Positions 55,884 to 64,000 of a DNA stretch of 64,000 nt are shown piece after piece. Numbering within the stretch: the stretch's first letter is position 1; each line of letters begins with the position of its first letter. Source of the DNA: Puccinia triticina (Eukaryota; Basidiomycota; Pucciniomycetes; Pucciniales; Pucciniaceae); contig NC_070571.1 in the NCBI RefSeq assembly GCF_026914185.1, positions 1,984,001 to 2,048,000 of the forward strand, given 5' to 3'. A program made the translations under genes and the position numbers. The notes under the pieces were generated by a model. The model had not been told where the DNA came from. It was given only the letters and a program-made list of their open reading frames with translations, and did not search any database.

Positions 55884-56012
55884 CATGTAAGACAGTCTGC
55901 AATGTAAAGGGGCGCGCGCGAGGGATTGCGAGGGCGGTCAACCCCTTCTACATAGGCTGAAAACTCCCTCGAGCGAGGCTATGTAGTAGGGGGAGGATAG
56001 TCGATTGTGGTG
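55884..56012. repeat. Right TIR of the KDZ element
   Basis: Inverted copy of 44449-44574. Contains the uninterrupted GTCTTACATGT (minus strand) that is the empty site of the Harbinger derivative. Followed by the ACTACACG duplicate at 56013-56020. Confidence 0.88.
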
Positions 56013-56020
56013 ACTACACG

Positions 56021-56523
56021 GCGGGGGTACTTCCTGCCGCGACCTTGGGTGGATCCGACGGGTCGCGCTTGATCCGTGAAACGGACAAGGGATCCACCGT
56101 GGATCCGACGGGTCGCGCATGATCTGTGAAACGGACATGGGATCCACAGTTTCCCACGTGATCGTGGGCACGCTGTCGGAGATGGACAGGGGTCTCAATT
56201 CCTCGTCACTCCGATGAGAAAACTTCAGTAGACTCTACGCGAGGAGATTGAATCTCGGCGGAAGCCATGAAAGCACTTTTTTGGGTGCGTCAAAACCACA
56301 CACTTGCCATGTGGACTCCACATGCCCCAACTGGCTGTTGATTGGAAGTCTCATCACTCGCCCAGTTAGGTTTCGATACCCCAAAAAATTAACAAGTCCT
56401 GATCTCCAGCTGCCTCTCGGAACCAAGGCCTGAACCAACCTCGATGACCGATTCGACCAAGTTGAGTGTCTCACACCTCCCCGTCCCTCTCCCAGCCAAG
56501 GTCTGACGTTGTGTGTGTGTGTG
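56021..56523. other. Region between the KDZ element and the LTV1 fragment
   Basis: A GATCCGACGGGTCGCGC unit is repeated at 56053 and 56102. No LTV1 N-terminal exon is found; the minus-strand frames are shadows of LTV1. Confidence 0.5.
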
Positions 56524-57216
56524 GAGATCGAGAAGGAGTACGAGTGGTCGGACACGGAGTCCAAGGAGGGCTTGGAGGCCTCCAACGTCACCGCCACGCC
56601 CGGCCAGCAGGTGCGGGCCGACTTTGAGGAGATCATGGACGACTTCCTCGGCCGCTTTGAGGTCCTTGGCGGCAAGATGAAGCCCGTCATGGCCGGCAAC
56701 TCCCCCCTCGATAAGCTCGACACCCTCCGCTCCGAGCTCCTCGGCCCCGCCGCACAGCCCGACTGCCACCTCGAACGCTGCGCCGTCAAGGAGCAGATCC
56801 TCGCCAAACTCAAGGCCGACCAACGTGCCCACGACTCCCGGCTCGCATTGCCCTCCCAGGCTGCCATCAGGGAACAATACACCACCCTTGATTGGCACGA
56901 TCAACAGGACAAGTGGGACTGCCAAACCATCCTGTGTAAGCCCTCGCATTCCTCATACCCCTCCAAAAAAACCCACTGAAGCCTTTGCGTTTGTTAAGCT
57001 ACTTATTCCGACCTGGAGAACCACCTGCAAGTCATCAGGATCAGGGACGCGATCGGCGCCGCGGAGCGCAAGCCCCGGGACGAAGCCGTCGGGGCGCGCG
57101 TGGAGCCTGTGTGCGTGCAAGGATTAGTCGCGCCACAACAAGAGCAGATCACTAGCCAAAGCCTCGCCCCGCCGACCACCGATGAGGAAGCTCACGTGCC
57201 GGCGGAGATTTTCTGA
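56524..57216 (+). pseudogene. LTV1 C-terminal fragment (40S ribosome assembly factor)
   Basis: LTV1 escorts the pre-40S particle from nucleus to cytoplasm. Exon 56524-56935 reads IEKEYEWSDTESKEG, then IMDDFLGRFEVLGGKMKPV and LDKLDTLRSEL, the most conserved stretch of the family. Exon 56999-57216, after an intron (GTAAGC...TTAAG), continues STYSDLENHLQVIRIRD to a TGA. The N-terminal half (normally beginning with a basic RKKFI-type start) is absent upstream, where the sequence turns into unrelated DNA. Codon use is GC-rich like MSH3. Either the gene was truncated by rearrangement near the KDZ insertion or distant 5' exons exist that I cannot see. Confidence 0.78.
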
Positions 57217-57715
57217 TTTCGTAGTTGTTTTCCCTCCACATAGTTTTATGTCTCTCTCTCTCCCACCTCTTAAATGTTTTTTTTTCCTTTTTTTCCTCTC
57301 ATGATGGCCACTGATATGCAATGTAGTACGGATACCCGGGTGGTACCCCTACGGATTGTAAGCCGGTGTGCACGATCCGGAGCCTGCAATGTACCTCCCA
57401 TGAGCCCGATGAGCCCATCATATTAGTGGAGCGCACCATGAACCCACGTGGAACCAACAACTTGACGGATAGTGGGGCACCCGTGGGCGCTGCAAATGTT
57501 TTGTATCACGGGGAGGCTTTGAGGTGTCCACGGAAAGCTCATGGCTTCCGTGGATTCCTCGGGGTGATCCCGTCGAGGCCACCCCTGAGATATGGGTGGT
57601 GACCTCGCAATACCCTGGACCGTCACCTGCAGGTCCGACCTCGCGCACGGGTTCCTGAGGAATCCTCGGAGATTTTCAGTTAGGTGCACGTGGAGGTACT
57701 CCCGGGGTGCACGCT
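57217..57715. other. Intergenic region
   Basis: No gene supported; short frames on both strands lack domains and splice support. Confidence 0.4.
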
Positions 57716-57965
57716 AACATTTGCACTAGCGTAGCATGGTGTTAGCTTTTTTGAGCTACACTACGGCGGCTCTAGTGTTAGCGGCCGGATTTGCCTGCAA
57801 CACTACTAAGATAGAAAAAAATGTTGGCGTAGCACTGGCGGTTGTTTTTGTACGGCCGCTAACACTACAATTTTTCTGCATAGCATTAGCAAAGAAGTGT
57901 TAGCTGAGAAAAAAGCTACACTAACTTTTAGCATAGCTTTTGTGTATGCTAGCGCCGCCTGTGGA
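57716..57965. repeat. GC-rich foldback remnant
   Basis: Dense in GCTAGCG, GTGTTAGC and GCTACACTA words in opposing orientation, like the foldbacks at 16119 and 20029. Boundaries and duplication not clear. Confidence 0.5.
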
Positions 57966-58637
57966 AAAAACTAGGCAGAAACAGCCAAATTTTTTCCCTG
58001 CACAACTACAGGGATGAAACTGGGCATAAATAACAAGTTTATTCCTGCAGTCACGCAAATACAGGAAAAAACTTGATTTTTTTTCTGCCCAGTTTCTTGA
58101 AATTGGACGGAAACATTCAACACTTCAATGCGCTTCATGTACCTGAACTGTCTCACGTGACGCACTTGTCAGCTTTGGTCAACTTTTCTCAAACAAATGT
58201 GACTTGATCCAAGCTGGAAGTTCCTCTTTCTTTGTTGTTGATCAATCCAAGTATTTGACGGATCCATTGAAAGCCAATTTTTCTCCATGAAAGCCAAAAT
58301 TGTCTCTCCAACAGGTCTGTCAATCACCGCTAAATCTCTTCAAGCATCAGCTCCTGACGCCTTGTTAATTCACAGGCGAGACGGACATCCTAGCGCTGAA
58401 GCTTTGAAAATCATGTTTGGAATTGATTTCTCCACTTTATCTTGTGACTCCTGCAGATTATCTAAATCCACTTGTCTACCCTTTTTCAGCACTCTTCTTA
58501 AGCCTCAAGGTCTGGGGAAATATTACTCCACCCACAATTGGTGGAGTTTTATATTACTCTAAAATTACAGATGCTTACTCTCTTACAAGCATGTGTATAT
58601 ACTATCCTCCAAATCTCAAGCATTTGAAAAATTCTTC

Positions 58638-58814
58638 CACTGGAGGACTTCCCGTCAATCTGGAAAGTCAGATCTGAGCTGCCAGATTTCAGATTTTGCA
58701 GGGAAATCTAGGTCCCCAAAGATCCCCGAAGAAATCCAGAGTCCCAAATTCCAGATTTCCCTGCAAAATCTGGAATTCCAGATTTATTCAAAAATGACAG
58801 GAAGTCCTCCACTG
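58638..58814. mobile_element. 177-bp MITE in the Copia remnant
   Basis: Ends CACTGGAGGACTTCC and, inverted, CAGTGGAGGACTTCC, with an inner hairpin around CCAGATTTCCCTGCAAAATC and its complement. No clear target duplication. Confidence 0.6.
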
Positions 58815-58848
58815 TCTAAATGAAGTAAATAATTTTCATGCGTCTGAT

Positions 58849-59607
58849 CAGGGCATAGAACATCAAATTGAATGGATTCGAGTATTTGTATTTGAATTTG
58901 ATTCAATTTGAATAATGCCTGGGCAAATTTAAGCTCAAATATTCAAAATATTCAAATAATGGTTCAAAGGGGCGTGTAGAGGCCCAATGCAAGCTTCTCT
59001 GGGGCCCAAAGGCCCCAGATGAGTTTTCACAGGCCCTCTACCAGCCCCTTTGGTGCAGCACAAAAAAAAATCTGCCTCTGGCACTTTGAAAAGTGCATCC
59101 GCCACTACAAAAAGTGCATCCACCACTACAAAAAGTGCATCTGCCACTACAAAAAGTGCATCTGCCACTATGAAAAGTGTGTCCGCCACTTTGAAAAGTG
59201 CGTCTGCCACTATGAAAAGTGCGTCCGCCACTATGAAAAGTGAGTCTGCCACTATCAAAAGTGCATCCGGCACTATGAAAAGTGTGTCTGCCACTATGAA
59301 AAGTGCGTCTGCCACTATCAAAAGTGCACACTCTGATTTGAATAGTGCGTCTGCCATTATGAGATATGCCTCCGGCAATATTATAAGTGCCTGTGGCACC
59401 ATGATATCTTTGACGGATGACCCCCTCAAAATTATGGGACCCAGAAATGGGCCAAAATCAGTCAAAAACACAAAAAATGTAATTTTTTGGTGTTTTTAAT
59501 GTATTTTGGAAGTTTTTACATTGAATATCTCCGAATGATTGAATATTTGACAAATCAGTATTTGAGGGGCCCAAAAAACGCGTTGAATACCACCGTGCTA
59601 TGCCCTG
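58849..59607. mobile_element. hAT-like MITE with a 21-bp minisatellite
   Basis: TIR CAGGGCATAG at 58849 and inverted at 59607; flanked by CGTCTGAT (58841-58848, 59608-59615). CAGGG starts and 8-bp duplications are usual for hAT elements. The core is a tandem repeat; no transposase. Confidence 0.75.
59075..59400. repeat. 21-bp tandem repeat, about 15 units
   Basis: Unit of the form AAAAGTGCATCTGCCACTAT with variation. The 21-bp period keeps several frames open on both strands, giving repetitive peptides such as KSASATM. Confidence 0.85.
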
Positions 59608-60040
59608 CGTCTGATGTTGTCAATGTTGTCACCAACGGAGGTGGAGAATTATGCTCAGCTGAATTTGAATCTTTCTTCAAAGAGAAAGGAACCATTTACC
59701 ATGTCACCACAACCTGCACTCCGCAAAAAAAATCTATTGCCAATCGCAGGAACAGAACCACATCTGAGAAGGCTAGGGCTCTGCTCAAACACACCAATCT
59801 TCCTTCTTTGCTATGGGGAGAAGTGGTTAACACAGCTGTTCTTTATGAAAACATCACCCCAATGTGCCACAACAAATGGGTTACTACTCATGAGTTGTGG
59901 TTTGGCTCCCAATTCAACACTTCATGACTCTGTGCCTTTGGTTGTAGAGCTTACATAAACATCCCAAAGGAGCGTCACAAAGGCAAATTTGGTAATACTG
60001 CAAAGAAAGGGATTCTTGTTGGATATTGGCAAGGTATCCA

Positions 60041-62145
60041 AAACTGGAGGATACTTACCACAGGGAATAGGGTTGGGTACAGTCATGATTGTTGGAATTC
60101 CAACACTGGATCATTTTCTCGAAAGAGAAATACCTCTTGTGAGTTGTACAAGTTGTACATACTCTTGAGGATAAAAATGCTGAAATAATTTCTTTCACGC
60201 ATAGGCTCGGCAAGCTCTGATTTAGAGCAGTCAAAGAGAAAGCGCACAGCGTATGATTTGAGAGATGAAGCAAGTGACGTCATCATCTCTGATGAGAAGG
60301 ATCAGTGTGTGTTGAACTCAAGGTGAGTCAATGATCACACTGATTGATGATCAAAGAAAAGAAGTCAAAACAATTAATTGCTTCTTCTCTTTCATCATCT
60401 ACCTAGTCTTCCTTCTCATCGCAATAGCGTAACGCAACAAACACAACCAAAGCTCATTCTTTGTATTTCCTCACTGAGTGCTAGTGAGTAGGAAATAACA
60501 AAAAAGATAATGATTGCTATATCTAACAAAGAATAACTAATGATTATCTCTCATTATCTGATTAAGATAAGTCTCCAAAAGACTAATTCGATCAAATCAA
60601 ATTGATTAAAAAGAATTATTTTCGTAAAGTAAAATTGATTGAAAATACTTGTTACGTACTGAATGATAAGCTAACAATTATGATGCAGCATTATTTATTA
60701 ATCAGATCACATTATCGAATCTTATCCGCAGACTCAACTTGACTTTTCAATCAAACATTAGTTGAAAGACTAGAGGCCAAGGCGGCTCCGCCGCTGCGGG
60801 GATCAAAGTTGTCCCCTCTCATGCAATAAGTTCATGCCATTCAGTGTTCCAGTATTACACACAATAATTTTATATTCTACATCAAATGTGTAGTCATTCC
60901 ATGTAAAAATTTTGGATACCAAAATCCAACAAAGTATTGCTCACAGTATTAAATTGCTTACTTCAAAGTCTTACTCACCCCACATTTCCAACTAAGTTGA
61001 TTTTTCTTTTTGACCAATTTCAAGATAAATTGAAATTTTCAGGTGCAAATGCAGGCCAATAATGTTCCAACAGGTCAACTCAAATTGTGGAGTGCTGCCA
61101 TGGTTGGACAGGTCACAGCCAGCAACAAAGCTTGCAGCCCAATTTCATTGCACTCAGATTGAAATGCACCTTCTTGTCATCCAGTCCTCATGGTTTGAAT
61201 TCCAGTGAACCCAAATCTCACACCCAGGGGCTCTATCCATTTCATAAATTTTGCACTTCAACATGGTGAGAGCTCAACAGGTTATGTTTTCTTCTACCAA
61301 ACCATATGTTTATATTACTTGAGGGAATCCTATTTCCTTACTTTGGGTTAGTTTTCTGTGTGTTATTCAAAAACTTCAAAAACACAGTCAGAGGAAAAGT
61401 AAAAAGGAAGTAGGGTAGATAATGGTCAACAAAAAATTGAGATGGAACCATTGAGGGTTAATGATTGTGGGAGGGTGGTAGAGTCTGAACTCAATAATCA
61501 TCAGATACATCCTGTCATGTTTCCTCCTCTTGAGTTCAATAGGAAACCAGACCAGTCCTCTAACTTATTTTGAGGTTGTTTTGATAGTTATCTTCTTGAT
61601 TGTAATGAGCCCCATTTGAAAAGTGAAACCAAACCCTGACAAACTGAAATTTAATCAGCTATCTTTTTCAAGTCACTGTCTATCCAACTGAATGTAACGT
61701 AGAAAGAGAATAATCTGTTCAAGTACAAAAAACGGACGGGCATACATATGCATATTTACCATCTCTCTCCTGGCGAATGTCAACCCTTGTGATAAAGTGG
61801 AGCTTGGATTCAATACAGGGGACAAATCTAGCCTCGAGAGTCTCTGTAAGATCTTGTTTTTTAGCATCATGGGTAGATAATATTCTTCAGTTTTTCCAGT
61901 GATAAAAACAAGGAAAGTATTGTTGGGTGCTTACCAACGGTAGCGTTGCAGCGGTCTTTGCTGAACGTGACAGCATGAAACTTGATTTTATTATTGACCA
62001 AGATGACTTGACTGGACCCTAGTCGTCAGCTTCCCAGGTTGCTGAGAACGTCCAGGAAAAGAAAGATAGGGCTGAGGCGAGAGCAAAAGGAAGGGAGGGA
62101 TGGGCTCTGCATCACACAGTTTTCCAGCGAGTCCAAAAGGAGGGT
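60041..62145. other. AT-rich intergenic region
   Basis: No gene supported over 2.1 kb. It may contain LTR remnants of the Copia element. A small GC-rich hairpin sits at about 60770-60828. Confidence 0.45.
60770..60828. repeat. Short GC-rich hairpin repeat
   Basis: ACTAGAGGCCAAGGCGGCTC...GCCGCTGCGGGG; a close copy starts at about 63865 (ACTAGAGGCCAAAGCGGCTA) and a related core is at 2160. Confidence 0.5.
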
Positions 62146-63160
62146 TTATTGGTCAACGGTGCAGAGGCCGAGCGGGACGGCAAGGCGCAGGAAGTTGCCA
62201 AAGATGTGCCAGTCGCCCGGGCTTGACTTGCTTGCAAAGGGGAAGCCCGGCTAAACAACACAGGACCCCAGGCTGAGCGTCGGGCAAGGCAAGATGAGGA
62301 GAGGACGTACGCTGTAGCCGCGTTCGCTCCATTCGACCGCGTCCTGGAGCCGATCCAGAAAGGCCTTGAGCAGCTGGAGCACCTCTATCCCTTCCTCGCG
62401 ATAGAGCCAGGAGTCGAGGAGGGCCTTCAGGAAGGCGGATCCGACGATGGCGCGGGTCTGTCTGAGGCCGAGGGGGAGCTCGAGGTGCAGGAGGGGTCGC
62501 CGGGAGGGCGGGTGGGGGCGCTGCTTGGCTGGTATTAGGCGCGCCGGACGGTCATCGCCGCCTGTCGGATCGGCCGGGGGTTCTGGTTGTTCAGCAGCAG
62601 CGTGGTCAAGTTGTTCAGCAGCAGCGTGGTCAGGTACACAAACATCTCCAGGTCGTCCGGGTTGATCTCTGCCGCGGAGGCCAGTCGCGAGTTGAGCTCA
62701 TGCAACGAGCGCCCCGTGTGCTGTACCGGCGGGCCTCGCCCGAATGGCACGAAGAAGGCCAGCTTGCTGTCCTGCGTCCACAGGTTCAGGAGCGCCCGGA
62801 CCAGTTCCGTCTTCTGTGTATTATCCTCGCCGGCCATCAATTTGGAGTCGGAGCACATGAGGATGTGGAACTGGTTGGACTCAATCACAGCACTCGTGAA
62901 GACGTGACGTAGGGGGGAGGCAACGGCAGGGTAGAGTTCTTTGAGCTTGACGTTCCAGTTGGCCATTTTGGCAGGGTTGTCCTTGTTGGCGGGCGTTCCA
63001 TCGGGCTTGTTGGTGTTGCTGGAGAGCTGAGCTTGTGGCAGGCCTTGATGAAGGCGACCTGTAAGGGCACGAAGCTGTTCCTGGAGAGACACTTCTCAAG
63101 CAGGGTGGTGTCAACAAAGTGGCGGTCGAGCTTGCAGAGCGCGGCGAGGGCCTCGGACAT
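62146..63160 (-). pseudogene. Unrecognised gene, apparently frameshifted
   Basis: The minus strand begins MSEALAALCKLDRHFVDTTL at 63160, then shifts frame near 63030 to read NTNKPDGTPANKDNPAKMAN, ELYPAVASPLRHVFTSAVIE and ILMCSDSKLMAGEDN with TELVRALLNLWTQDS, FFVPFGRGPPVQH and LASAAEINPDDLEMFVYLTT, where LTTLLLNN is duplicated. After a second shift near 62540 comes LHLELPLGLRQTRAIV, FLKALLDSWLYREEG and, past an intron (62310 region, GTACGT...TTTAG), GDWHIFGNFLRLAVPLGL up to a TAA at 62146. The blocks look like one helical, HEAT-like or lobe-forming protein of GC-rich codon use, but I cannot name it. Sequencing error or wrong splicing could explain the shifts. Confidence 0.5.
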
Positions 63161-64000
63161 GAGCGGGATCTCGACGACGAAGGGTTGAGGGTTGGGGCAT
63201 TGTGTCCGTTGGTGAGGCCGCGGTCGTCTCAGTGGGAACGGTGGTGGCGGGTGGTGTATGGTTGTGGCTGGAGGGGAGGTGGTTGTTGGGTGGTATCTCT
63301 GGGAGTATCACAGCAGATTGGATTGACTATAAAGTCGGGTCGGATTGGAGGTGTTATTTCCTCAGGCGACTCGAAGGCTGTAATTCCAGCTGGAGAGTCG
63401 TCTCACCCCCGTCCGCTGTTGCATTTGCGCAGTTTGGCGGGGGATATTCGTGGGCCCCCCTTGTGCTTTAGGGCTGGGGGCCTTCCTCCCAACACTTTTT
63501 AACCCTGCTAGACAGGGATGGGTGTTGGGCCACGGTGCGTCAGCTTGCTGCGCTAGGTGGCTGGGTGCAGGTTTTTTTGCCACATGTTGTGCATATTTTT
63601 TTTTGTATTTGAGCAGCATGTGCCGCTTTCTCTTGTAATTAGTCTGTTTGTGGGTGTATGCGGTCTTTTGGCTCCCTGTTTTGTAAGAGGGAAAACCTTT
63701 GACCTTGTTTTTGTATTTTGGCAAATTGTAGGGGAAACCCTTGAATTTTTTTTCTACAAACCTGAGACTTTAATATACTTGGATTATCTTTTTTGTTATA
63801 ACTATTATCACAGATTATATCTGCCTTAAGGTATAACGCTTTCTTTTCTCTAAAATACTTCATACTAGAGGCCAAAGCGGCTACGCAGCTGCAGGGTGCA
63901 AAACACCCCCCTGCCGCCATTATCCGCAGGCCCGACGCGGGCAATTACCCGAGCGAGTTTCCGCCTCACAAAGCAAGATACATACGTTGAGACCACCACC
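63161..64000. other. Intergenic region to the window edge
   Basis: Upstream region of the preceding gene, then AT-rich DNA; a copy of the GC-rich hairpin repeat starts near 63865. No gene supported. Confidence 0.4.

Larger units (their letters stand above)
44449..56012. mobile_element. KDZ-type DNA transposon, 11.6 kb including a nested insertion
   Basis: TIRs of about 130 bp starting CACCACAATCGACTATCC at 44449 and, inverted, at 56012; I see one substitution between them before the nested insertion. The 8-bp target duplication ACTACACG is perfect. It carries a KDZ transposase (plus, 46.6-50.4 kb) and an HMG-box-like gene (minus, 55.7-54.1 kb), convergent. A 1841-bp Harbinger derivative sits inside the left TIR at a TTA that is single in the right TIR. 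Without it the element is about 9.7 kb. 8-bp duplications are typical of the Kyakuja-Dileera-Zisupton superfamily. Confidence 0.88.
58200..60040 (+). pseudogene. Decayed Copia pol remnant
   Basis: Plus-strand pieces of a Copia gag-pre-integrase finger (LIHRRDGHPSAEALKIMF, CDSCRLSKSTCLPF at 58363-58480), the start of the integrase core (YYSKITDAYS, 58553), its middle (VVTNGGGELCSAEFESFF and TPQKKSIANRRNRT, 59620-59760) and the end (FGCRAYINIPKERHKGKFGN, 59938-60000). Frames shift repeatedly, and the D of the DNGGEF motif is Thr-Asn here. Two MITEs are inserted (58638-58814 and 58849-59607). No LTR was defined with confidence; TGTTGGAATTCC at 60091 could start one. Confidence 0.72.

Noticed and set aside
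58935..59471. 178-codon frame with repeated ADALFIV residues (minus) and KSASATM-type frames (plus)
   Set aside because: Products of a 21-bp tandem repeat inside a MITE; no start context, splice or domain support.

Overview
The window looks like nuclear DNA of a rust fungus (Pucciniales, most likely Puccinia or a relative). The basis is short GT-AG introns of about 50-145 bp, fungal housekeeping genes (MSH3, LTV1, an oxidoreductase-like mitochondrial protein) and a dense mixture of KDZ, PIF/Harbinger, hAT-like, Ty1/Copia and Ty3/Gypsy elements. The genus is inferred from gene and transposon content; no search was run.

Layout. 0-7.4 kb is gene-rich: an unrecognised three-exon gene (+), MSH3 in 13 exons (-), and a flavin-reductase-domain gene (+) sharing a 166-bp divergent promoter with MSH3. 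7.7-34 kb is one small host locus, a gene for a small secreted cysteine-rich protein, blown apart by nested transposons. Its last exon lies at 7.7-8.0 kb, its first exon at 19.7 kb and its upstream region resumes at 33.2 kb. The first insertion complex (8029-19679) holds a Copia element that has itself received a 3.2-kb TIR element, a GC-rich foldback element and a CACTA-like element. It also holds two related TIR elements that have each captured a piece of a cellular gene with its introns (the aspartate carbamoyltransferase domain of CAD/URA2, and SKP1). The second insertion (20029-33162) is a foldback element split by a young 12.7-kb Ty3/Gypsy element. Between its gag-protease and pol frames that element carries an intact antisense gene of seven exons.

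34-44 kb holds a complete PIF/Harbinger element (transposase plus a Myb/SANT partner broken by one stop), two more paralogues of the secreted protein (one intact, one broken by two tiny MITEs) and an OXLD1-like mitochondrial gene. 44.4-56.0 kb is a KDZ-type DNA transposon with about 130-bp TIRs and a perfect 8-bp target duplication. It carries a nine-exon transposase (one premature stop) and a convergent four-exon gene for an HMG-box-like protein, and a small Harbinger derivative sits in its left TIR. 56-64 kb holds a 5'-truncated LTV1 fragment, a decayed Copia element with two MITEs in it, and an unrecognised, apparently frameshifted gene.

Several transposon-borne genes are broken by stops best explained by C-to-T changes. 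The target duplications, empty sites and exon alignments allow the order of insertion to be read directly from the sequence.
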